From Chrysoperla carnea (taxonomy: Eukaryota; Arthropoda; Insecta; Neuroptera; Chrysopidae), in assembly GCF_905475395.1 (NCBI RefSeq), contig NC_058337.1, positions 11,768,983 to 11,832,982 of the forward strand: a stretch of DNA of 64,000 nucleotides. The letters run 5' to 3'. The translations under genes were made by a program, and so were the position numbers. Within the stretch, counting starts at the first letter, position 1. Each line of letters begins with the position of its first letter. Positions 55,301 through 61,609 of this stretch are shown here, piece by piece. The notes under the pieces were generated by a model. That model worked only from the letters and a program-made list of their open reading frames with translations, ran no database searches and was not told the DNA's origin.

Positions 55301-57829
55301 ATTTATTTTAAATATCAGTCGGCTGATTGTAAATTTGTTACATACGATTTTGGCAGTAAACCCCCCGCGATAGAGAAACGTTTTAAATACGATGGAGAGT
55401 TATTTTATTTTCTCGAATTGTAATTTTCTCAAATAATAAAGCAAAAAATCTACAAAAAAAATTAAGTTTTATTTCATTCAATGCATTTTCCAAATTATTT
55501 AAGTATATATTTCGAAGATTTTCAATTATGAGTCAACTTAGACAACAAGGGCCAACCCTAATCTTGTATTAAATTTTTTCATTTTCAATCCAAACAACCT
55601 TCCTTATATAGTAAATTATCGTTTATCCCAGATCTTTGTAGCCACGCACTTATATCCCACAATAACCCAAATTCAAAGAGAAGCACAAATTAAGTTTTTA
55701 AATGACTCCTTTATAGACTACAAGACCTTGCTTAAATTTTTCCGGTGAAATGACCACCCAGGAATCATGTTGAACAATATGTTCCTATATGTAAAAAGAA
55801 GTTTAAGCACACCATGGTGTCAGTATTGCGCGGTACAGGAGAGTACAGGTGAGAATTAATGGCACACCCCTTGGTGTCTCACCCCTGCAGCAGCAAATTT
55901 GTACGGTATTGCTAGATACTAGCTCTGTATAAGTATTCGAACCGAATTACATAAATGTCGTTTTTTTAACTTCCGGTATTGAAGTCTTGCCGAATTTATT
56001 TCTACACGGCATTTGTGTAACTCGCTTGGAATAAATATGCAGGGAGTATTCAACAACGTCTCACCTGTCAAGCAAAACTGACGCCAGGGTGCTTAAACTT
56101 ACTTTTAGATATAGGAGCATCTTTTTCAACATAATTCCTGCTGGAACATTGCACTCGAAATTGATAGATTGAACCCTGAAATAAAATATATTCAAAAACT
56201 GCAAGTCAGATTACATCAGATTCGAAAACTACAAAGGAACTTTCTTCTTAGATGCTCAATTAATCACTCTGGTGTTCTTCTAATGCAATTGTTTTGAAAC
56301 AGACAGTTCAGAATGTCAATAAATTTAAAAGCCCGACTGCGTTAGATACAAACTGAAAAAATAAATAAATCCAGTAGTTTACACAGCGACTTTAACAATA
56401 GCGACAATTATTGAAAAGATTTGAGTCGGCTTAGATTTTAATGACTGTTAAAGATGCAATGTTAACTACTGGACTTTTCAGTTTTTATTTAACGCAGTCG
56501 TGTTTTTCGATTTTTAAGTGGAATAACCCACTTAACATAGTTCGTCCACTTTCTTTTTCAGCCTATGTATGTAAGTTTGGTCCTTTGTGGCGCTCTAGAG
56601 ACCAAGCACCTGATATCAAACCAATTTTAATGATTCTTACGTCAATCGATTTGTCTATTTAATATCTATTCAATGAGATCCTGCTTAACATAGTTCTTCG
56701 ACTTTCATTTTCATATTATGACATCTGGTTGTCACTGTATTGAATTATTGCCACATCTTTAGTAAAACTCGCAAAGTTAAGACAAATCGATTAACGTAAG
56801 AATTACCAAAATCGGCCGACGTGCTCAATCTCTAGAGCGCCACAAAGAAACAATATTTATGTTTGTTGTGGCTAATAAACACACTACCACTTTTTTGCGA
56901 CTCGCTGTCGGGTAATAATAATAATAATAAACATATTTAATATTTTAGAATTGTGCTCCTGTACACATTTTACAAATTCACATTGTTCGAGAATCTACAG
57001 TATTTGGAATGTTATTTTCAATTTTCAAAGCATTTTTAGATGAAAGAATTAAAAAAAGGGTAAGAAATAACATTGTTATTTTTTTGGGGTAATATTGTTA
57101 ATGTACGTTAAAATAATTACTGTTTTTTAGATTTCTATTCATGGAAATAATTTTGAATCACTACACAAAGCAATAGATAAGAAAATTTTACCACCGGAAT
57201 TAGGAGGTGAGGCAGAACCACTAGATCCATTACGATGGAACGATGAATTGCAAAAAGAATCCGTTATAAAGGGTATAATGTTATAATTTATAGTTTAAGA
57301 GCGTTATTGGTGGATAAGCAAAGTTTTGATTCAGCAGTTGTTTTTCATTTTATTTGTTTATAATATCCAGTGGCGTAGCAAGGGGTGTGCAAGGCCATCT
57401 AGAAGATCTTATTTTAATCTTCAGAGGAAAAAGGCTAATTGTAAAAACTCAGTAACTGACTTAAAGAATTTAATATTCAACAATCTTTATGATAATTATA
57501 TCAGAGACTTTTGAAATTATAAACGAAAAAAACCAAAATATGTGAAATATTCACTGTTTTTTTCAATTAAGTCAGAAACTTCAGAATTTCTCCAATTAGA
57601 ACACTATAAAATCCGACAATTTAAATTTTTTCCTTGGGAAGTGCTTTTAATATTATAACGCGTTGTAATGTGTTTTAGATAATTACGTGTACAAGAAACT
57701 GGCATCGAATCAGCATTTTTCACATCCACCAAAACTGCTGTTAGTCCAGAATAAAAACTGAAGGGTTTTAATAATAAAAATTTATGTTTTTCAGAAATTG
57801 GAAAAGAAGGATATGTGATTGTCGATTAA
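22567..57829 (+). CDS. CRAL-TRIO domain protein, clavesin/TTPA-like (gene 2; complete, six coding exons)
   Basis: Exons 22567-22654, 44754-44845, 54699-55040, 56949-57059, 57131-57272 and 57795-57829 total 810 bases, 269 residues and TAA. Residues 1-29 are a charged start (MTKENNMKI); about 34-60 hold the N-terminal helical motif (TDDIFLTRFLRAKAY); about 90-235 form the lipid-binding lobe (RRVFWFRFGKWNP, IISVYDLKDTSFA, HILQIHIVRES, ISIHGNNFESLHKAI, LPPELGG). The length is slightly below the usual 290-310 for insect members because the C-terminal tail is short. It is expected to be a cytosolic carrier of a hydrophobic ligand; the ligand is not predictable. Introns are 22099, 9853, 1908, 71 and 522 bp. 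The A-rich context before the ATG suits insect translation starts, but a non-coding 5' exon cannot be excluded. Confidence 0.9.
22864..23385. mobile_element. hAT-like non-autonomous element with 8-bp target duplication
   Basis: It starts CAGTGATGAGC and ends GCTATGCCACTG, imperfect inverted ends of hAT type (CAGTG...CACTG), with a GCGCCCGGGC / CGCCCGGGC block near both ends. CCTAAACG stands on both sides (22856-22863 and 23386-23393), the 8-bp duplication expected of hAT. The 522-bp body has a short minus open stretch (near 23100-23200: DLESLAPVLAEIRDKL) that may be a transposase relic. It lies 0.2 kb into gene 2's first intron. Confidence 0.88.
23674..24168 (-). mobile_element. ATACCATG...CACTTG family, copy (minus)
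   Basis: It runs from CAAGTGAAAA to CATGGTAT. It is diverged, with a short deletion after GGTAAACAGTGG. Confidence 0.85.
24170..25410 (+). other. gene 2 intron 1 stretch, no feature recognised
   Basis: AT-rich intronic sequence. No repeat family or coding signal was recognised. Confidence 0.45.
25411..25940 (+). mobile_element. ATACCATG...CACTTG family, copy (plus)
   Basis: Full-length plus copy with a short deletion in the GGGTCTTGGGTCC block. Confidence 0.88.
26744..27355 (+). mobile_element. ATACCATG...CACTTG family, copy with duplicated 5' end
   Basis: Full-length plus copy. Its first 54 bases occur twice in tandem (26744-26797 and 26798-26851), each beginning ATACCATGTATATATG. It carries (GTCC)n in the middle. 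Confidence 0.92.
27450..27535 (-). mobile_element. fragment of a related subfamily
   Basis: AATTAACTGAGTTAATTGTT then TATACCCTGTCTAGACAGCG, like the ends of minus copies but with a different core; the same variant recurs near 49826. Confidence 0.6.
28702..29181 (+). mobile_element. ATACCATG...CACTTG family, copy (plus)
   Basis: Plus copy with a deletion between the CATCAC block and the terminal part. It faces the minus copy at 29590-30193 across 408 bases. A frame at 28768-28992 is repeat-derived. Confidence 0.9.
29590..30193 (-). mobile_element. ATACCATG...CACTTG family, full-length copy (minus)
   Basis: One of the most complete copies, with both ends and (GGAC)n present. It is in inverted orientation to 28702-29181. 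Confidence 0.92.
30545..31094. mobile_element. long-inverted-repeat element (GAATTAGGGTCGACC ends)
   Basis: Arms of about 105 bp: GAATTAGGGTCGACCTTCAC then CCATCTGTTTACCGAATG on the left, with the reverse complement on the right, continuing through the GGGTTGCCTTAAA block. 550 bp, non-coding. The end motif resembles that of 53129-53609. Confidence 0.88.
31291..31780 (+). mobile_element. Helitron-like element
   Basis: The 5' end TCTATATATTATAAATGCG is followed by the TGTTTGTTTGTTT run; the 3' end is CTAG|T with a hairpin (GCCC...GGGC) about 15 bases before it. The 5' boundary is uncertain because the base before TC is C rather than A. Confidence 0.6.
32668..32880 (-). repeat. dispersed repeat with CAGACAGACAGACA core (minus)
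   Basis: On the minus strand it reads AAAACCTCCGATAAATTTTT, then a CACAGACAGGCAGACA run, then GGTTATAACACC. It is the same family as 34150-34255 and 44953-45176. Confidence 0.65.
33000..33980 (+). other. gene 2 intron 1 stretch, no feature recognised
   Basis: AT-rich intronic sequence with poly(A)/poly(T) runs. Confidence 0.4.
34150..34255 (+). repeat. dispersed repeat with CAGACAGACAGACA core and poly(G)
   Basis: It contains a perfect hairpin (GTGTGGCA / TGCCACAC), a (CAGA)n run, TAGCAGTCAAACTTATA and a run of 13 G. A minus-strand open frame (33968-34270) across it is not a gene. Confidence 0.65.
34270..35610 (+). other. gene 2 intron 1 stretch, no feature recognised
   Basis: The minus frame 34993-35280 (95 codons) is rich in Asn, Lys and Phe from AT-rich low-complexity sequence and shows no domain. 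Nothing else was recognised. Confidence 0.4.
35616..35654. repeat. perfect hairpin, 16-bp arms
   Basis: TTGACAGTTAGCAGCT pairs with its exact reverse complement across a 7-base loop. Intronic, unassigned. Confidence 0.88.
36527..36845. mobile_element. inverted-repeat element, AAAAAGTTGGAAGAG ends
   Basis: About 20 bp of near-perfect terminal inverted repeat enclose 319 bp. An internal block (GTAGTCATGGTAGGGA-like to GCCAGCGCTT and TTTTGGCGT) recurs inverted at 52471-52560. Confidence 0.82.
37201..37765. mobile_element. inverted-repeat element, TAACTTCCCGCTAAG ends
   Basis: The ends TAACTTCCCGCTAAG and CTTAGCGGGAAGTTA are exact reverse complements. The 565-bp body holds a (GT)n microsatellite at 37346-37376. 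The minus frame through the microsatellite is not a gene. Confidence 0.88.
37346..37376. repeat. (GT)n microsatellite
   Basis: Pure GT dinucleotide run of about 31 bp inside the preceding element. Confidence 0.95.
38521..39104 (+). mobile_element. ATACCATG...CACTTG family, full-length copy (plus)
   Basis: All diagnostic blocks are present, including (GTCC)n and the terminal TTTTCACTTG. Confidence 0.92.
39177..39482. mobile_element. Harbinger-like miniature element with TTA duplication
   Basis: Terminal inverted repeats of about 24 bp start AGGCGCAATTCCACTGAGGC. TTA flanks both ends (39174-39176 and 39483-39485), the 3-bp duplication of PIF/Harbinger. The 306-bp body is GC-richer than its surroundings, with repeated GTAGCATGC motifs. 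Confidence 0.85.
40350..41030. repeat. duplicated segment, left copy
   Basis: The flanks of the ATACCATG-family copy inside (TTCTTTTGTATTATG and ATACAGTGGAATTTTT to the left; GGATACCAGGCAAAGATAT and GGCTCATATTAAT to the right) recur at 41660-42350. The copying event therefore included host flanks, not just the element. Confidence 0.85.
40419..40948 (-). mobile_element. ATACCATG...CACTTG family, copy (minus)
   Basis: Full-length minus copy within the left duplicated segment. Confidence 0.9.
41012..41093 (+). repeat. short dispersed repeat, partner at 20278-20355
   Basis: CGTCAGAACTTGCGTTATGA and AATGGTATATGTG are shared with 20278-20355. Confidence 0.7.
41660..42350. repeat. duplicated segment, right copy
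   Basis: Same order of flanks and element as 40350-41030, about 1.3 kb downstream. Confidence 0.85.
41733..42282 (-). mobile_element. ATACCATG...CACTTG family, copy (minus)
   Basis: Full-length minus copy within the right duplicated segment. Confidence 0.9.
42354..42755 (-). mobile_element. ATACCATG...CACTTG family, internally deleted copy (minus)
   Basis: The CACTTG end and TATCATG end are both present, but the CTGTCCGTC and CACGATAACTC block is missing, leaving about 400 bp. Confidence 0.85.
42771..43247 (+). mobile_element. ATACCATG...CACTTG family, degenerate copy (plus)
   Basis: The middle blocks are recognisable from 42771 to about 43025 and the terminal part at about 43200-43247, with unrelated sequence between. 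It lies back to back with the previous minus copy. Confidence 0.75.
43900..44110. repeat. degenerate repeats around CAGTCAATATCGATT
   Basis: Several imperfect copies of GCAGTCAATATCGATTTTGA and TCAGTCAGA-type words. Boundaries are unclear. Confidence 0.45.
44370..44585 (-). other. unidentified open stretch
   Basis: About 70 codons open on the minus strand, including KSGSLKDSLIGPAGFRGKNL and SYFDLIYYEPFSNHLRKNV. Its residue use is more protein-like than its neighbours, but no start, splice context or family could be assigned. It may be a relic of a transposon protein or chance. It lies about 170 bp before gene 2's exon 2, on the opposite strand. Confidence 0.3.
44754..44845 (+). CDS. gene 2, exon 2 (CRAL-TRIO N-terminal motif)
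   Basis: The acceptor is atgatttttcag. Two bases complete a Glu codon, then come DTSLTARTDDIFLTRFLRAK and AYHINSAYYM. The donor GTCAGT is not the consensus but is usable. It aligns with gene 1's first visible exon in motif and in both border phases. Confidence 0.9.
44953..45176 (+). repeat. dispersed repeat with CAGACAGACAGACA core (plus)
   Basis: AAAACCCCCGACAAATTTTG, the (CAGA)n core, then TAGCGGTCAAACTTATAACA. Same family as 32668-32880 and 34150-34255. Confidence 0.75.
45330..45525 (+). repeat. dispersed repeat, partner at 47030-47215
   Basis: It starts near TATACACGGTGTACTGTTAT and ends near CAATGATAATCAGTAGAT. The last 50 bases are almost identical in the two copies. Confidence 0.85.
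45790..45960. repeat. dispersed repeat, inverted partner near 62670-62840
   Basis: TTAAGGTATTTACATACCGT, GAAAATGATACC and TTTTGTGAAAAATTCATAT occur here and, inverted piecewise, near 62670-62840. Confidence 0.55.
46000..46975 (+). other. gene 2 intron 2 stretch, no supported gene
   Basis: Two 68-codon frames (46414-46620, 46679-46885) are AT-driven and hydrophobic, with no domain. No repeat was recognised. Confidence 0.4.
46981..47215 (+). repeat. repeat beginning ACCCGACTGCG, with 45330-type segment
   Basis: It begins ACCCGACTGCGTGCCGCAAA and GGAGTGGTAATGTGTTTAT, then the segment shared with 45330-45525. The CCCGACTGCG end also occurs at 56332-56912. Confidence 0.75.
47545..48190 (+). pseudogene. 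hAT transposase C-terminal remnant, copy 2
   Basis: A 77-codon frame (47753-47986) contains LDICNKDAFPNVYQILRFLA; across a frameshift the next frame gives TNERSFLTM and LASLNIHRGVEIDAHRV with ARRIKLLKN. Together they are the C-terminal dimerisation region of a P52rIPK-like hAT transposase, related to copy 1 at 12014-12310. CAGGCCCATGCACACA at 47544 matches copy 1's left end. Frameshifts show it is dead. Confidence 0.78.
48200..49800 (+). other. gene 2 intron 2 stretch, no feature recognised
   Basis: AT-rich intronic sequence. The minus frame 48473-48670 is not supported as a gene. Confidence 0.4.
49813..50180 (-). mobile_element. ATACCATG...CACTTG family, fragments (minus)
   Basis: The terminal part at 49813-49900 is of the TATACCCTG variant; the GTTCTATCTCTAACGG block lies at about 50046-50176, with unrelated sequence between. 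Confidence 0.65.
50346..50497 (-). mobile_element. ATACCATG...CACTTG family, truncated copy (minus)
   Basis: It starts at CAAGTGAAAAC and is cut after TTTGCGCTCTCACG. Confidence 0.8.
51231..51522. mobile_element. foldback element with about 115-bp arms
   Basis: The left arm starts ATAAAGTTCAAAAACTAAAA, the right arm ends with its reverse complement, and pairing continues through CTCTTACA...AATCTTGC, ATTTTCATCTGAAATTGTTA and CGTCATTACA. The loop is only about 50 bp. An RNA across it would form a long hairpin. Confidence 0.9.
51530..51930. repeat. degenerate direct pair, about 235-bp period
   Basis: Unit 1 (about 51530-51715) and unit 2 (about 51765-51930) share GAAAAGTG(C/T)TAATTA, GCCCTTT and GATCAAGACGCTTTTAACGA. 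It directly follows the foldback element. Confidence 0.8.
52471..52560 (-). repeat. fragment related to 36527-36845
   Basis: The reverse complement gives GTAGTCATGGTAGGGA, GCCAGCGCTT, TTTTGGCGT and GTTATGAC in the same order as 36675-36750. Confidence 0.75.
52642..52690 (-). mobile_element. ATACCATG...CACTTG family, end fragment (minus)
   Basis: Only the last 49 bases of a minus copy: GGGACTAAACTTAGTATACC through to ATGGTAT. Confidence 0.75.
53129..53609. mobile_element. long-inverted-repeat element (ATAAGGTCAA ends)
   Basis: Arms of about 170 bp pair almost throughout, from ATAAGGTCAATCTTCACCCA inward past TCGAAAAGTGTTTATGGCTA and TTCATGAACGGTTTTT-type sequence to AGGCAAGCCTAG. The loop is about 130 bp. 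No coding capacity. The ends resemble those of 30545-31094. Confidence 0.88.
54168..54616. mobile_element. imperfect inverted-repeat element just before gene 2's exon 3
   Basis: Arms share GAGATAGAAT, CACTTTTAAATT, TTTTTTCGAAAAT and AGCTTTCGGAGGAAA. The element ends about 80 bases before the exon 3 acceptor. The AGAGATAGAA...CTTTTAAAT word order resembles the middle of the ATACCATG family. Confidence 0.75.
54699..55040 (+). CDS. gene 2, exon 3 (core of CRAL-TRIO fold)
   Basis: The acceptor is ttatgtttcag and the donor is GTATGT; 114 codons, phase 0 at both ends. It covers what gene 1 splits over two exons: FWFRFGKWNP is continuous here, whereas gene 1 has an intron at the matching Gly. It contains VYDLKDTSFAHAKNVTPSF and ends KRMVAFLT. 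Confidence 0.94.
55757..56144. mobile_element. inverted-repeat element in gene 2 intron 3
   Basis: Arms of about 70 bp: CAGGAATCATGTTGAA, CCTATATGTAAAAAG and AAGTTTAAGCAC, then the GGTGTCAGT block, matched on the right by the reverse complement. The interior has GC-richer segments. Confidence 0.82.
56332..56912. mobile_element. inverted-repeat element abutting gene 2's exon 4
   Basis: The outer ends are CCCGACTGCG and CGCTGTCGGG. An inner inverted pair (about 56569-56656 with 56772-56850) is strong, with TTTGTGGCGCTCTAGAG and AATCGATTTGTC. It ends 36 bases before the exon 4 start, leaving little space for a branch point outside it. The frame 56441-56662 is repeat-derived. Confidence 0.78.
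56949..57059 (+). CDS. gene 2, exon 4
   Basis: The acceptor is aatattttag and the donor is GTAAGA; 37 codons, phase 0. It codes NCAPVHILQIHIVRESTVFG followed by a hydrophobic/aromatic helix and a basic stretch (ERIKKR), equivalent to the IxxVHxLxQxW segment of gene 1. Confidence 0.92.
57131..57272 (+). CDS. gene 2, exon 5
   Basis: It follows a 71-bp intron (acceptor tgttttttag). It codes ISIHGNNFESLHKAIDKKIL, PPELGG and a short acidic linker, ending VIK plus one base. The donor GTATAA is weak; if the intron is kept, translation adds GIML and stops at 57284-57286 (262 residues in total). Confidence 0.88.
57273..57794 (+). other. gene 2 intron 5, possible hAT-type end fragment
   Basis: CCAGTGGCGTAGCAAGGGG near 57368 resembles the end of hAT-type elements such as the right end at 23385, but no second end or duplication was found. 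The frame 57326-57514 is not supported. Confidence 0.4.
57795..57829 (+). CDS. gene 2, last coding exon
   Basis: The acceptor is tttatgtttttcag. Two bases complete a Glu codon, then IGKEGYVIVD and TAA. It is short and its protein is not diagnostic; support comes from the good acceptor, frame agreement and the poly(A) signal 109 bases on. Confidence 0.72.
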
Positions 57830-57937
57830 CATCGATATACTGGAAAATTCCTTTAGAAAATTTTGTAATTTATAGCATCATTTTAATTTTTTTGCACAGT
57901 ATAAAATACATTTATTAATATTATTACTTGTACCTTA

Positions 57938-57943
57938 AATAAA
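57938..57943 (+). other. poly(A) signal of gene 2
   Basis: Canonical AATAAA about 110 bases after the gene 2 stop codon. A second AATAAA-like match lies at 57967. Confidence 0.65.
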
Positions 57944-58129
57944 ATATTTTATAAAAATTATAAACTAAATAAATACATTTTAAATTGATAGTGTTTAGAT
58001 TTTTTAAATGAGTATCGCAAGGATTTTTTGTAATAATAAACATTTTGGGAGACGTAAGACGTAAACATTTTGTAAAGCGTATCAAAGAATGGCTGCGATA
58101 ACCCTTACTTGATTAGTAGGACTTTCCGC

Positions 58130-58480
58130 AGGGCATGCGTATAGACAAACTGTTTATAACCACAGCTAGACCATTCAACTGTGCTCGTCTGAAACTCACT
58201 AGAGCACAGGTAAGAAGGGTGGTGGGACTCTTGACAGGACATGTTGATTTGTCTCCCACCTTCATAACATGAGGATCTCTGATGATCTCCTTTGTAGAGT
58301 TGTAAGGCCTGTATAAGTTACGATAAAACTTCTATACATGTTATTTGCATCTGCATAAATCTGCGGATCGTCAGGTTTAAAAAGTTCCTCTTAATCCTGT
58401 GACAAATTACGGCGGAGAAGCTGTAAACTTCCTGCGTGGCGTCGGGTCTCGACCGATTCACATTGCTTCATCTGCTTAAA
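58130..58480 (+). pseudogene. LINE (non-LTR retrotransposon) ORF2 C-terminal remnant
   Basis: The + strand gives ARLKLTRAQVRRVVGLLTGH VDLSPTF, then frameshifts into RISDDLLCRVV and later INLRIVRFKKFLLNPV. The LTRxQ..VGLLTGH block is typical of the region after reverse transcriptase and RNase H in Jockey/I/R1-type LINEs. Frameshifts and stops mark it as dead. Clade assignment is uncertain. Confidence 0.75.
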
Positions 58481-58489
58481 ATATTATCT

Positions 58490-59575
58490 CTTACCCGGAT
58501 ACGTCTCGACTTTGGATAACAGATTGTTCTTAAGGAGGGCACTAAGGAATCCTTGATCTAGGTACTAGGGGCCAATTTGCTATACCTACTCTTCTTCTGT
58601 ATATTATTATTTTTATTAAGATGTAAAAGGTTTCTGTAAAAGATTCCATCACTTAAAAATTATCAATAGTGTATCCATTTTCGGGATAAAACTTATGACA
58701 GGTTTTGTACGCTGAACATATTTTTGAATGTGCTGGTATTCAATTGGAAATTTTTACAGATTCTATTGCTTTACTTCATTAAGAACAAAATTTCCATAGC
58801 GGTTAAGAGTGTACCGTAATAACCTCTTAAAATCTCCAAAATAATAAATACAACTTCAAAGTAATATTTAAATAATCGCAATTTTCATTATTTGAATTTC
58901 ATAGACGAGTATATAATCGATATGAAGATAGGGAAAATTTATTCACATAATATTAAACCTTATTTAACTTCTTTATCTTGTAAGTCTGGTGATAGAGATT
59001 GTTTAAGTTTTTCTGCCTTTTCTTTGTCGGTAATTACAAGGGTGTATACAAATCTAGAACAGCGCATCTCGAATTAAAATTTTCTGAGTTCTTCTTTATT
59101 TATACAGATTTTGCGTCTTTCCTTCTCGCTTTAAGCGATATAAACCATCCCATATTTTATAAACCCTCTATTTTCCCTCCTTACAAACCCTACCCATAAA
59201 CAAGAGGACTTACTTAAAACTCTCAATGTCACTACAATAGCATACATATTAGCAGGAAAATGTACCACGTGTATGAAATGAAATATATAATAACCCATGT
59301 CAACTTAGCCTCCTCACCATCGCAAACCAAATCGGCTCTCCCGAAAATATTTAGTGCTATTTATGTGCTAATTAGTTGCTCTATTCCCGATTTTGTTGTT
59401 CAACCCGTTTAGCAGGAATCTACGATTAAAGGCGAAGGGGGACTAGTTTAACGTTACGCCAGCCTCCTTCTAATCGTAATGACTATGGCCCAAATCCAAA
59501 AACTGAATATATGAGAATTAGTTGCAGTTTATGTTCTCTAAGAATCCGCTAAAACATTTACGATCAATACAAAAT
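58490..59575. other. intergenic, no supported gene
   Basis: AT-rich sequence with two short overlapping frames (58892-59199) that show no domain. Confidence 0.4.
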
Positions 59576-59579
59576 TAAA

Positions 59580-60091
59580 CAAGTGAAAACAAACAATTGA
59601 CTGAGTTAATTGTTGAAATACCATGCATACATGTGATACATACATAACTGACAATCAAGTATAGTACATATTATAAAATTTCCGCCTAATTGGCGCCCTC
59701 ACGGGTAAACAGTGATGTTTACGAAAAAATGTTTCAAACAAAAGTTGTTTAATTTTTGATAGGGACATTTTTTACATTTAAACTTTTGTTCTATCTCTAA
59801 CAGTTTACAAGATGGGTCCTACGGACCCAAGACCCAATTGACCTATGATGGTCATTTACGAACTCGACCTCACTTTTTACGTCCTGAGTTCGCTGTAACA
59901 ATTTCAGCTCGATATCTTTTTTCGTTTTTGAGTTATCGTGTCCACAGACGGACGGACAACCGGAAATGGACTAATTAGGTGATTTTATGAACACCTATAA
60001 CCAAATTTTTCTCCTAGCATCATTATTTTTAAGCGTTACAAACTTGGGACTCAACTTAATATACTATGTATATTTCATATATACATGGTAT
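59580..60091 (-). mobile_element. ATACCATG...CACTTG family, copy (minus)
   Basis: Nearly full length; a deletion removes part between GCATA and CATGTGATACATAC. It shares the unusual CAAGTATAGTACATATTATA variant with the copy at 41733-42282, suggesting close kinship. Confidence 0.9.
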
Positions 60092-60099
60092 AAAAACAC

Positions 60100-60660
60100 A
60101 CCTGTTATATTTTTGTATGCATTATATTCTATGCCAACATAGGCAACATTATTTATAGGTATGTATAATAAGTTACCTATCTAAATCTTTAAAAAAATTT
60201 TTGTTGCCAACAAAACGGTTTCAGCAACAAAATCGGGAATGGAGAAAGTTAACACATACATAGCAATTAATTCTGGTAGGTATATTTGTTTTTCTGATAG
60301 CGCAAATTTTTACACAACTCCCCAAAAATAAGAAGAAGTATGTCGTCATGAACGCAGGTATATTTACTTATTGTAAATGATGATGTATGGAACTAATTTC
60401 CAACTTCCATTCGGATTATTAGATCCGCGGGGCTAAAAATATACTCCGGTTCGAAACTTTTAAGACATAAAGAAAATTTTAAATAGCAAATAAGTTTTGT
60501 TCAAAACAATTAATTTTAAACAGGTAATTCATAATCTTATTGCAATTTTTACAAGTTTAATATTTATTTTGATTTATAGAACAGAAAATTCGATATTTCA
60601 TACTCAATATTTGTCAAATGGGAATAATTATCTTAAGCAAAGCATTCAAAATAAATGTTT
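60100..60660. other. intergenic, no feature recognised
   Basis: AT-rich sequence without supported gene or repeat. Confidence 0.4.
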
Positions 60661-60664
60661 CTGT

Positions 60665-61252
60665 AATAGGGAATATTCATGTATTTTTTTTATATTCTTA
60701 ATTCATTGTTTACACCGTTATAACAAAGTAAAAAATATAAATACTGCTTAAAAATGCTGTATTTAAGTATAAAAAAATATTTAAAATACATTATAATTTT
60801 GAGATATTTAAACGCAGTTTTTTGGCGGTCTCTGTTGATGACGTATAAGTACGTGATCTGTCAATTGGTGACAGTTCAATGTATAATTTACACTTTAAAA
60901 AAATGAATTTACAACACAGAATTTACACTCGTTATCATTAAGTTTACTAGTAAAAAACAGTAGAATAGTATAATTTAATGAAATACCATATAAAATGTAA
61001 GTAATTAATATCAAACAGTATGTCAACAAATTTGACAAGCCAGTACTATGATGTCACGTCCGTATAAAGATTTGAATTTACGTTTTAGAAATTTTTAAAT
61101 GCCCTCACTAAATTTGTACTTTTATTAATTAATTTTAAGTAATTAAAAAGATATTAAATACAAAAATAATGGTTTAGTTGAAATGTCCAGTCATTAAAGT
61201 TAAGGAAGAAAAATATTAGAACCAAATTTAAATTTCATGAATATTCCCTATT
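60665..61252. mobile_element. inverted-repeat element, family AATAGGGAATATTCATG, copy B
   Basis: Same perfect 17-bp ends as 21278-21829; the interior aligns in the opposite orientation. 588 bp. The frame 60497-60751 runs into it and is not a gene. Confidence 0.85.
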
Positions 61253-61349
61253 TGTCAAAGGATGTTGTAATTTACTTAATCAGAAAGTTACAGTGACCGC
61301 TAATGGTTATATGCACTGCGATTGATTAAACAACTTGTTATTGGTTATC

Positions 61350-61602
61350 ACCATGAAGGTTATAAAGAAGGAGAACCATCGCTATGTACTAAAGCATTAG
61401 CGCACCTGTCCCTGAAAATTTGTAGAATTTATAGTTCATTTTCAGCCACCAGCCGCGCTGTCGTCGGTAAGTAGTATATTAGCGCTCTACAGCCCGCATT
61501 TAATGATACAACTTAGCGATCCCAGCGCCTCACTTATTTTTCAAAATATTGGGGACAATATTTTCTATTGCTATCGTTCTCCTTCTTTATAACCTTCATG
61601 GT
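61350..61602. mobile_element. inverted-repeat element, ACCATGAAGGTTATAAAG ends
   Basis: Terminal repeats of about 32 bp pair well (ACCATGAAGGTTATAAAG, then GAGAAC and GATAGC). 253 bp, interior relatively GC-rich. Confidence 0.85.
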
Positions 61603-61609
61603 TACCACG

